NCBI RefSeq assembly: GCF_015277675.1
Contig: NZ_JADHEC010000013.1
Coordinates: 1 to 64,000, forward strand
DNA length: 64,000 bases
Source of the DNA: Flavobacterium soyangense
GTDB lineage: Bacteria > Bacteroidota > Bacteroidia > Flavobacteriales > Flavobacteriaceae
Direction: 5' to 3'
Shown: piece after piece, positions 56,640-64,000 of the stretch
Layout of the letters: each line of letters starts with the position of its first letter
Position numbering within the stretch: position 1 is the stretch's first letter
Notes under the pieces: generated by a model
Databases searched by the model: none
The model's input: the letters and a program-made list of their open reading frames with translations, nothing else
Told to the model about the DNA's origin: nothing
Program-made: the position numbers and the translations under genes

Positions 56640-57034
56640 TTTGCAACGTACTTATTTTATACCATTGGGTGTAAATTTTCTGTAAAAAAACAAATGGACT
56701 AAATATTATTAAATGTATTGAAATTCAACACGTTGAAGATACAAAAAATTATGATAATTGTAATAAGATGTAAAAAAAATTATAGTATAGTTTTTATGAG
56801 TTAGGAAAGCTTTGAATGGTAATTTTCGAGATGGGACAGAGCAGAAAAAATCTTGACTTAAAAAGTGATTTTTTTAAATTGTATTTAACCACCCATCAAC
56901 TCTGAATTTAATATGCTTTTAAAACCAGTGCCAATCAAGGTGGACTCCAAAAAGCTTATTCAAAGTTTAATGATACGATTTTAATTCATTAAGATTTACA
57001 GATATAGTCTTCTGAAAGAAAAGATAATGAAAAC
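56640..57034. other. 395-bp non-coding region
   Basis: AT-rich with no credible gene. The only marked element is a partial IS982-like terminal repeat at 56661-56676 near cfa. Nothing else was seen. Confidence 0.35.
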
Positions 57035-57754
57035 TTACTGTGTTTTCTCCAATTCTAATTTCAGTTGATCGGATTCATTTTTCAATTTTACCGTTTCGAT
57101 TTTAAAGGAATCTATATTTTTTTGTAACAGATTCATTTGCTCTTTTTTTTCTGAGGCGGTTCTTAACAACTTAAAACCGGAAACATCATTTAATTTTTTC
57201 TCTGTTTCTTTTAATTGGGTTTGATACTCGGCGATGATTTGCTGAATAACCAAAAGCCTATTGTTGCCAGCATTTTTTTTCTCTTTCAACATTCTTTCTG
57301 CTGCTGCTTTTTCTTCTTGAGCGGCAATGATTTTTTGGTTGGCTATTTCTTTTTGTTGCAGCTCATATTGATAATTTTCAACTTCGGTTTTATGATTTTT
57401 GAGCTTTAATTCCTGACTTCTGTTTTCTTGCATGGTATTTAAAACGCTAATGCCAATTAGTGTTACTAAAGCAGTCAAAATCACAAAAAAGCTGGTCTTG
57501 GGCAAGCCAATAATTTTATGGGATGAAGACTTTTGCTCCATTTTTGGAGTTGGAGGAGGGGTTTTAAAGGAAGAAATAGGAGGGGGAACCGTAGCAAAAA
57601 TAGTATTTAATTCGGCTATTTCCCCAGCATATTTCCAGTTTTTCATACCTTCATACCAGACTGGAGTTGTTTTAGTGATACTCTTGGTTTTCAATTCGTC
57701 CAAATCATATGGACCACTGTTTTCAGTTCCGTTGTGTAGGAAGTATTTCTTCAT
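57035..57754 (-). CDS. GYF_2-domain membrane coiled-coil protein
   Basis: 239 residues. The GYF_2 (DUF4339) module is residues 1-50 (NGTENSGPYDLDELK, TPVWYEGMKNWKYAGEI), then a proline-rich linker (VPPPISSFKTPPPTP), one membrane helix (about 89-106) and a long coiled coil to the end. GYF modules bind proline-rich peptides. The role is unknown; the layout suggests a scaffold. The upstream promoter is not evident. Confidence 0.85.
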   Translation of the reverse strand: MKKYFLHNGTENSGPYDLDELKTKSITKTTPVWYEGMKNWKYAGEIAELNTIFATVPPPISSFKTPPPTPKMEQKSSSHKIIGLPKTSFFVILTALVTLIGISVLNTMQENRSQELKLKNHKTEVENYQYELQQKEIANQKIIAAQEEKAAAERMLKEKKNAGNNRLLVIQQIIAEYQTQLKETEKKLNDVSGFKLLRTASEKKEQMNLLQKNIDSFKIETVKLKNESDQLKLELEKTQ

Positions 57755-58051
57755 AAAAGAGTAAACTAAAAGGCTATTAAAAAGGTAGTTTCCCTAATGG
57801 GGATGTCTCGTCCAAAGCTACAATCATTTTTTGAAAAGGCAAAATATCTTCTTAACACAATTCAATCTTTTCATAATGGGAGGCACTTTTAACACTTTTT
57901 ACCGTCCTGTTTATTATAAATACAATCCAAAATCATTTTTATAAAAAGGCGGGATTGGAATTTAAATCTCTTATATTTACTCCAAGCCAGATTTGAGTAT
58001 AAACCTTTTGGCATGAGTCAAAATTAAAAAGTCAGCAACCAGAATAACAAA

Positions 58052-58816
58052 ATGAAAAAAAGAACAATAGGAATTATGGGTGCCATGCCAGAGGAAATTG
58101 AAGGAGTTGTGGCTTTACTAACGAATTGCACAAAATTATCAATGGGCAAACGCACCTACTTTTTGGGTCAGATTAATGGGATTGACACTATAGTGGTATT
58201 TTCAAGATGGGGCAAAGTGGCTGCAGCTACCACCGCTACCACTTTGATTCACGAATTTAAAATAACCGAATTGCTTTTTACTGGAGTTGCCGGAGCCATT
58301 AATGCAGACTTAAAAATAGGTGACATCGTGTTAGGTAAAAGACTCATTCAGCACGACATGGATGCACGACCATTAATGCCACAATATGAAATACCATTGC
58401 TCTCTCAAACTTATTTCGAAAGTGACACAACAGACTTAGGTAGAGCTGCAAAAGCCATAAATACTGTTTTTGAAAATAAAAGTTTGCATGCCGTTATTGG
58501 ATATAAAGAATTGATGGAATTTAACATTACTCAACCCAGATTAGTTATTGGCGATATTGCCAGCGGAGACCAGTTTTTCTCCAGAACGGAACAAAAACAG
58601 GCCCTCAATACCCAATTGCCAAATGTTTTGTGTGTAGAAATGGAAGGAGCTCCGGTAGCCCAGGTTTGCTATGAATATGAAGTTCCTTTCATCATTATGC
58701 GAACCATTTCGGATACAGCAGATGACAAGTCACACATTGATTTTCCCTTTTTTATTAAAAATATTTCCAGTAAATATGCTGCCGAAATAATTAAAAATAT
58801 TTATGAACAGTTTTAA
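58052..58816 (+). CDS. mtnN: 5'-methylthioadenosine/S-adenosylhomocysteine nucleosidase
   Basis: 254 residues. GIMGAMPEEIEGVVALLTN, FTGVAGAINADLKIGDIV, VEMEGAPVAQV (catalytic Glu region) and RTISDTADDKSHIDF with the catalytic Asp are present. It cleaves MTA and SAH to adenine and the thio-sugar, relieving product inhibition of methyltransferases. At 254 residues it is slightly longer than the usual 230. Confidence 0.93.
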   Translation: MKKRTIGIMGAMPEEIEGVVALLTNCTKLSMGKRTYFLGQINGIDTIVVFSRWGKVAAATTATTLIHEFKITELLFTGVAGAINADLKIGDIVLGKRLIQHDMDARPLMPQYEIPLLSQTYFESDTTDLGRAAKAINTVFENKSLHAVIGYKELMEFNITQPRLVIGDIASGDQFFSRTEQKQALNTQLPNVLCVEMEGAPVAQVCYEYEVPFIIMRTISDTADDKSHIDFPFFIKNISSKYAAEIIKNIYEQF

Positions 58817-58837
58817 AATAAAGAATAATGTATGGAC

Positions 58838-59320
58838 TTATTTTTGGCCAATAACAGACCATTCTTGTAATTTCATTTCAAAAGATTTCCCGGCGTGGGC
58901 AGGACTTGTAGATGGCAAAGTAACCAGAAGATAGTCCTTGTCGGACTTTACATAATGCTTAAAATAGGCGGCTGCTTTTTGTCCGTTAAAATATATTTGC
59001 CGGATATGGGGATGTTCGCTTAAAAATGAATTGAAATCATTGGGTATTTCTTGCTCAATGTCACTGTCCAGACTTCCTTCTCTTACACAGGCTTCCAAAA
59101 CATCCCACAAAGCAATCTGATTTTGCAATAAAATACTTTTTCTGATTTCGTAGTCAGTTGAAAACGGGCTATCAAAAATAGAAAAAAGTAACTTCCAAAA
59201 AGCATTTCTTGGATTCCCATAATACGGCCCTAATGCTAACGACTGTACACCGGGCATCGTCCCTAGAATCAAGACAGTGGCATTTGGATTGGAAATGGGA
59301 GGAAAAGAATATTTTTTCAT
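58838..59320 (-). CDS. DNA-deoxyinosine glycosylase (UDG family 6)
   Basis: 160 residues. VLILGTMPGVQSLALGPYYG and NPRNAFWKLL at the N-terminus, and LVTLPSTSPAHAGKSFEMKL (SPAH-type motif) at the C-terminus match the hypoxanthine DNA glycosylase group. It removes deaminated adenine (hypoxanthine) from DNA. Convergent with mtnN, 21 bp between stops. Confidence 0.9.
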   Translation of the reverse strand: MKKYSFPPISNPNATVLILGTMPGVQSLALGPYYGNPRNAFWKLLFSIFDSPFSTDYEIRKSILLQNQIALWDVLEACVREGSLDSDIEQEIPNDFNSFLSEHPHIRQIYFNGQKAAAYFKHYVKSDKDYLLVTLPSTSPAHAGKSFEMKLQEWSVIGQK

Positions 59321-59515
59321 GAAACAAAGATACTATTTATTTAAGCTTCAAATTTCCATTTCTGTAAGCACGGCTCTGTGAACTAATCTATTGTTAGTAC
59401 TTTATAGGCAAACAATTTTACCAATCTTAAGGATAACTTATTCTGATTTTAATGTAATTCTATAAATAATTTAATAAAACAATTTATAAATTACTTTTCA
59501 CTAATATTCACCTTT

Positions 59516-59523
59516 TATTTTTG
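59516..59523 (+). promoter_or_regulatory. GH63 gene -7 box
   Basis: TATTTTTG matches TAnnTTTG; the preferred ATG is 65 bp downstream. Confidence 0.5.
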
Positions 59524-59588
59524 CCAATTTTATACTTGTTTTTTATCTCATTTTATATACATTGCGAATCAGAATCAAAACAGAAGGT

Positions 59589-62249
59589 ATGTCAGAAGGT
59601 GAGGTCGAAACTAACGCAGAAAAAGCACGTTTAAAATTAAGAACCGACAATAAGGGTTGGAAAAAGTGGGGACCTTATTTAACCGATCGTCAATGGGGGA
59701 CAGTTAGAGAAGATTATTCCCAAAGCGGCTATGCATGGGGAAGTACAACTCACGATATGGCGCGTTCCAAAGCCTATCGTTGGGGAGAAGAAGGCATTGG
59801 CGGGATATCGGATAATAAACAGCATATTTGTTTTGCTTTTTCGTTTTGGAATCACAAAGACCTAATTTTAAAAGAACGCTATTTTGGTTTAACCCCAGCC
59901 GAAACAAATCATGGTGAAGATGTCAAAGAAATCTATTTCTATCAAGATGCTACTCCTACACATTCGTATCAAAAAATGCTTTATAAATATCCACATGCGG
60001 CTTTTCCGTATGAAAAATTAATTGAAGAAAGCAAAAAACGATCCCGCCTTGAACCAGAATACGAATTATTGGACACGGGTGTTTTTGACAACGACGAATA
60101 TTTTGACATCACTATAGAATATGCCAAAGCAGATGAGCAGGATATATTAATCAAAGTTACAGTTGAAAACCGTGCTGAAGTTGCTGCTCCAATTACTGTT
60201 TTACCTACTATCTGGTTTAGGAATACTTGGAGTTGGGGATACGAAAATTACAAATACAAACCTACTTTAACGGGTATTGGAAAATCGTTAATAGAAGTCA
60301 ATCACCGATTAGTTGGTCACTTTAATTTGTATGCTGAAAAGGCTAAAAATCTTCTGTTTTGTGACAATAAAACCAATTTCGAAAAATTATACGGTTCACC
60401 AGCACAATCACCATATGCCAAAGATGGAATTAATGATTATGTTATAAATAAAAAGCGTAGGAGTATAAATTTAGAAGGAATTGGTACCAAAGCTTCCGTA
60501 CTTTATAAGGATATCATTCCGGCAAAAGGAAAAAAAGTGTACCGCCTTCGATTTACAAATAATTCTCCAGACAATGCTTTTGAAGATTTCGATGCTATTT
60601 TCCAAAAAAGAATCAATGAAGCCGATGAATTTTATGCTCCCATTCAAAAAGGGGTAAAAGACGAAAAATTAAAATCCGTTCAGCGTCAGGCTTATGCCGG
60701 TATGCTTTGGACTAAACAATGGTATTACTATAATGTGTTTGAATGGCTAAAAGGTGACCCATCAACACCAAAACCAGAAAGAGGAAGAAATGAAGGTAGA
60801 AACAGTACGTGGAAACACTTGTATACTTCCAATATTCTTTCTATGCCAGATAAATGGGAATATCCTTGGTTTGCCGCTTGGGATTTGGCTTTTCACACCT
60901 TGCCTTTGGCTAGATTGGATCCTGATTTTGCCAAAAGACAATTATTAGTTATTCTTCGGGAATATTATATGCATCCTAACGGGCAAATTCCGGCCTATGA
61001 ATGGTCGTTCTCGGATGTAAATCCACCCGTTCATGCTTGGGCTACTTGGAAAGTATATGAAATTGACAAAGAAGCCAATGGAGGTGTTGGAGATACGGTT
61101 TTCTTGGAACGTATTTTTCATAAACTACTACTTAATTTTACGTGGTGGGTGAATTTAAAAGATGAAAATGGCAATAATATTTTTGGCGGTGGATTCCTCG
61201 GAATGGATAATATTGGGGTATTTGATCGCTCCGCTGATTTGCCTACAGGCGGTCACTTAGAACAGGCCGATGGAACAGGCTGGATGGCAATGTATTGCTT
61301 AAATATGTTGCGGATTGCCTGTGAAATATCACTAAAAAACCCAGTTTATCAGGATATGGCGTCCAAATTCTTTGAGCATTTTCTTCATATTTCAGGAGCA
61401 ATGAAATCTTTAGGAGACAATCACATAAGCCTTTGGGACGAAGAGGATCAGTTTTATTATGATATGCTTCACAAACATAATGGTGATGCCGAATTGTTAA
61501 AAATTCGTTCGATGGTTGGCCTAATTCCGCTATTTGCTGTCGAAGTATTAACCCCGGATTTGCTGGGAAAATTGCCATTATTCAAGCGTCGAGTAGATTG
61601 GGTTCTGAAAAATCGTCCTGACTTGGCTAGTTTAGTTTCTAGTTGGTACACGCCCGGTAAAGGAGAAACCCGTTTGCTTTCTACTCTTAGAGGTCATAGG
61701 ATGAAAATGATTCTAAAACGTATGTTTGATGAAAAAGAATTCTTGTCCGATTTTGGCGTTCGTTCCTTATCCAAATACCACAAGGAGAATCCCTATAAAT
61801 TTAAACATGATGGAGGAACTATTCAGGTAGATTATACACCGGCCGAAGCCACAGGAGATATGTTTGGGGGAAACTCCAATTGGAGAGGACCTATTTGGTT
61901 TCCTATGAACTATTTGATTTTAGATTCATTAGAAAAATTTCACAGTTATTACGGTAACGATTTCAAAGTAGAATACCCAACCGATTCTGGTAAAGTAATG
62001 ACTCTAAAGGAAGCTTCAGAGGGCGTTGCCAAAAGATTATTGGCGATATTTATCCCAGATATCAACAAAAAAATTCCAATGTATGGCGAATATGAAAAAT
62101 TTCAAAAGGACTCCCTTTTTAATAAAAATCATTTGTTTTTTGAGTATTTCGATGGAGATACAGGAAAAGGCCTAGGTGCAAATCATCAAACCGGATGGAC
62201 AGGACTCATTGCCGAAATCATTAGACATTTGCACGAAGAAGAGAAATAG
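59589..62249 (+). CDS. GH63-like glucosidase
   Basis: About 886 residues from the ATG at 59589; the frame is open to a TTG at 59562. GH63/MGH-type landmarks are WKKWGPYLTDRQWGTVREDYS, YAWGSTTHDMARSKAYRWGE, WAAWDLAFHTLPLA-like (FAAWDLAFHT), FSDVNPPVHAWATWKVY and GRSADLPTGGHLEQADGTGW. The family hydrolyses alpha-glucosides, such as those of mannosylglycerate or kojibiose type; the substrate here is unknown. No signal peptide, so it acts in the cytoplasm. A single gene. Confidence 0.88.
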   Translation: MSEGEVETNAEKARLKLRTDNKGWKKWGPYLTDRQWGTVREDYSQSGYAWGSTTHDMARSKAYRWGEEGIGGISDNKQHICFAFSFWNHKDLILKERYFGLTPAETNHGEDVKEIYFYQDATPTHSYQKMLYKYPHAAFPYEKLIEESKKRSRLEPEYELLDTGVFDNDEYFDITIEYAKADEQDILIKVTVENRAEVAAPITVLPTIWFRNTWSWGYENYKYKPTLTGIGKSLIEVNHRLVGHFNLYAEKAKNLLFCDNKTNFEKLYGSPAQSPYAKDGINDYVINKKRRSINLEGIGTKASVLYKDIIPAKGKKVYRLRFTNNSPDNAFEDFDAIFQKRINEADEFYAPIQKGVKDEKLKSVQRQAYAGMLWTKQWYYYNVFEWLKGDPSTPKPERGRNEGRNSTWKHLYTSNILSMPDKWEYPWFAAWDLAFHTLPLARLDPDFAKRQLLVILREYYMHPNGQIPAYEWSFSDVNPPVHAWATWKVYEIDKEANGGVGDTVFLERIFHKLLLNFTWWVNLKDENGNNIFGGGFLGMDNIGVFDRSADLPTGGHLEQADGTGWMAMYCLNMLRIACEISLKNPVYQDMASKFFEHFLHISGAMKSLGDNHISLWDEEDQFYYDMLHKHNGDAELLKIRSMVGLIPLFAVEVLTPDLLGKLPLFKRRVDWVLKNRPDLASLVSSWYTPGKGETRLLSTLRGHRMKMILKRMFDEKEFLSDFGVRSLSKYHKENPYKFKHDGGTIQVDYTPAEATGDMFGGNSNWRGPIWFPMNYLILDSLEKFHSYYGNDFKVEYPTDSGKVMTLKEASEGVAKRLLAIFIPDINKKIPMYGEYEKFQKDSLFNKNHLFFEYFDGDTGKGLGANHQTGWTGLIAEIIRHLHEEEK

Positions 62250-62304
62250 TATTGGAGTAAAAAGGATGTATAAACATAGAACATTTTTTTTTTAAAACTA
62301 GAAG

Positions 62305-63132
62305 CTATTGTTTTCCTAAAATTACTTTGGTAACCTCATCCACTTTTTTAAGCAATAAAGGGAAAGCAGGCTCAGGCATGTTACCATGATTGAAACCCTG
62401 CAATTCATAGAGCGTCGTTTGGGTATTTCCCGTTAATTGCATCATTCTAAGGAGATACGCATTTTCTTCATAGCGACCCAAAAGTTCCATTTCACGATCA
62501 CCGGTAATAAGCAATAGGGGCGGGGCATCGGCACGGACAAAGTAAAGCGGTGCATATTCGTCAATAGTCGGCTGAGTGTCGGGAATTCCTTTTTCTTTGC
62601 GAATGGTAAAGTGGGTGATGGCCTGTCCGCTAAAAGGGATAAGGGCGGCAATTCGATTAGCATCGATATCATATTTTTTTAAATACTTTTTGTCAAGAGT
62701 AATCATCAAACCCAAATATCCGCCTGCTGAATGTCCCGAAATGAAAATAAGATTGGGATTGCCTCCATAGCGGCTGATGTTTTGAAATGTCCATGCTACT
62801 GCTGCAGCTGCATCTTCTATATATTTGGGTGCAGTCACTTTTGGAGAAAGTCGGTATCCAATTCCTATGACGGCATAACCTTTATTTAATAGTGCTTCGG
62901 GTATTTCCTTCTTTCCGCCAGTCAGGCCACCTCCGTGAAACCATACAATGGTGGCAAAGTTTTTTAAACCTTTGGGATAATAAATATCTAAGGTACATAG
63001 CGAAGCAAGATAAGCATCTTTTTGAGAAATGGAATCGGCATAATACGGAATATCCTTCTCCGTTTCATAATCTTGCTGAGCTTTTACTGACAGTGTAGTG
63101 ATAAAGAGCAGAAGAAAAATGATTTTTTTCAT
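62305..63132 (-). CDS. exported alpha/beta-hydrolase (carboxylesterase-like)
   Basis: 275 residues. Signal peptide MKKIIFLLLFITTLSVKAQ. HGGG oxyanion motif in VWFHGGGLTGG, nucleophile in ISGHSAGGYLGL and a late His in ELQGFNHGNM complete the triad of the hormone-sensitive-lipase-type esterases. Probably periplasmic; substrate unknown. Confidence 0.88.
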   Translation of the reverse strand: MKKIIFLLLFITTLSVKAQQDYETEKDIPYYADSISQKDAYLASLCTLDIYYPKGLKNFATIVWFHGGGLTGGKKEIPEALLNKGYAVIGIGYRLSPKVTAPKYIEDAAAAVAWTFQNISRYGGNPNLIFISGHSAGGYLGLMITLDKKYLKKYDIDANRIAALIPFSGQAITHFTIRKEKGIPDTQPTIDEYAPLYFVRADAPPLLLITGDREMELLGRYEENAYLLRMMQLTGNTQTTLYELQGFNHGNMPEPAFPLLLKKVDEVTKVILGKQ

Positions 63133-63261
63133 AAGTTTATTTTAAAGCGATATTTGGTTCCTTTATTAATTGCCTGGGATGTTTATAGAGCAATGGGTAA
63201 CTTTTTTTAAGTATCCATTGTTTTTTTGAAAGATATAATCCATTTATTTTACTTCAAATAA

Positions 63262-63277
63262 TTATACCCAACGGCTT
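63262..63277. repeat. partial IS982-like terminal repeat
   Basis: The text TTATACCCAACGGCTT differs at few positions from the 18-bp end at 97-114. No partner or target duplication is seen nearby. Probably a relic or chance. Confidence 0.3.
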
Positions 63278-63292
63278 AAAATTATATGATTT

Positions 63293-64000
63293 TTATTCTT
63301 TCAAAGAAGCCATATCAATCACAAAACGATACTTCACATCACTTTTGAGCATTCTCTCGTATGCTTCGTTGATATCTTGCATTTTGATGATTTCAATTTC
63401 CGAAACGATATTGTGTTTGCCACAAAAATCTAGCATTTCTTGAGTTTCGGCTATTCCTCCAATAAGAGAACCCGCTATAGATTTTCGTCCCAAAATCATT
63501 GGAACTGTATTTAAAAAAGGTTCCAAACCACCTAAATAACCAACTAAAACCAATGTGCCACTAATGTTCAGAGTCGCTACATACGGATTCACATCGTGAA
63601 CATAAGGAACTGTATCAATAATCAAATCAAATTTTCCGCTTACCGAATTCATTTGGTTGCTGTCAGTAGAAATAATTACGGCGTCGGCTCCTAATACTAA
63701 AGCATCTTTTTCTTTGCCAGGACTTCTGGAAAAAAGAGTCACTTCGGCACCTAAACCTTTGGCTAATTTGATAGCCATATGACCCAGTCCGCCTAAACCA
63801 ACAACGGCAACTTTGCTCCCTTTTGTAACATTCCAATGACGAAGTGGAGACCAAGTAGTAATTCCGGCACATAGCAATGGAGCTACGGCAGCCAAATCTA
63901 AATTAGAAGGAACTTTTAAAACGAAATGTTCGTCCACAACAATTTTTTCAGAATAACCTCCAAAAGTGAAACCGCCTAAATGTTTATCAGCACTGCCATA
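63293..64000 (-). CDS. zinc-type alcohol dehydrogenase, C-terminal part (cut by window edge)
   Basis: 236 residues are visible (open to the right edge, YGSADKHLGG...). NAD(P) motif VAVVGLGGLGHMAIKLA, FGGYSEKIVVDEHF and the C-terminal lobe match the cinnamyl-alcohol-dehydrogenase-like (YahK) group. The N-terminal zinc sites lie outside. The 3' end is followed by a partial IS982-like end at 63262-63277 in the gap to the esterase. Confidence 0.92.
   Translation of the reverse strand, partial: YGSADKHLGGFTFGGYSEKIVVDEHFVLKVPSNLDLAAVAPLLCAGITTWSPLRHWNVTKGSKVAVVGLGGLGHMAIKLAKGLGAEVTLFSRSPGKEKDALVLGADAVIISTDSNQMNSVSGKFDLIIDTVPYVHDVNPYVATLNISGTLVLVGYLGGLEPFLNTVPMILGRKSIAGSLIGGIAETQEMLDFCGKHNIVSEIEIIKMQDINEAYERMLKSDVKYRFVIDMASLKE

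Noticed and set aside
56661..56676. Partial IS982-like terminal sequence upstream of cfa
   Set aside because: One end only, imperfect and without target duplication; mentioned under the region but not called an element.

Overview
The window is an AT-rich chromosomal segment of a member of the Bacteroidota, most likely a Flavobacterium. The evidence is the flavobacterial promoter form (TTG about 20 bases before TAnnTTTG) in front of many genes, the lack of Shine-Dalgarno sequences, many Bacteroidota lipoproteins and outer-membrane proteins, bacillithiol synthesis (BshA), and family-typical conserved proteins (DUF4159, PrcB-like, THUMP-like methyltransferase, GYF_2). Most of it is ordinary housekeeping sequence. 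Mobile-element traffic is confined to the left 10 kb.

Layout. 1-114 is the right end of an IS982-like element. 156-2509 has a stand-alone CoaB domain, a DUF1223 thioredoxin-fold protein and an exported MsrB. 2904-5764 is a tight minus-strand cluster (DinB-like, NRDE/TANGO2, ATP-grasp, LysE-like). 5825-7375 holds tandem YHS-domain genes, a DoxX gene and the relic of a third YHS copy. 7744-11431 holds a methyltransferase, an outer-membrane protein gene split by a 181-bp MITE, a DM13 lipoprotein and a Crp/Fnr regulator. 11848-19030 carries a VanX-like dipeptidase, methyltransferases, AI-2E transporter, M43 protease, DUF4159, RsmE and TsaD. 19172-30504 carries TamB, PfkA, GAPDH, a sugar kinase, methylglyoxal synthase, RidA and LptD. 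30639-43282 carries an amidase, MCE protein, Hdr-like Fe-S pair, BshA, chorismate synthase, a symporter and a hybrid kinase. 43325-51477 carries Hsp20, an RNA helicase, HutG, HutI, glutaminyl cyclase, the SRP RNA, an SDR and a transaldolase-family enzyme. 52110-64000 carries a four-subunit 2-oxoacid:ferredoxin oxidoreductase, Cfa, MTA/SAH nucleosidase, a deoxyinosine glycosylase, a GH63 glucosidase, an esterase and a partial alcohol dehydrogenase.

The best non-obvious signal is regulatory. Four minus-strand promoters (msrB operon, both YHS genes, DM13 operon) share a Crp/Fnr-like dyad, TTGYAA-N6-YGACA, always exactly 21 bases before a TAnnTTTG box. A Crp/Fnr-family gene lies immediately upstream of the DM13 operon. 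This predicts a small regulon of exported redox or envelope proteins. The second signal is a MITE whose 18-bp ends are identical to the IS982-like end at base 97-114. It has a 7-bp target duplication and removes the last 41 residues of an outer-membrane protein. Further points are a tamB gene whose natural start reads ATC instead of ATG, a decayed gene in front of bshA, and a kinase gene whose stop codon sits in its terminator loop.
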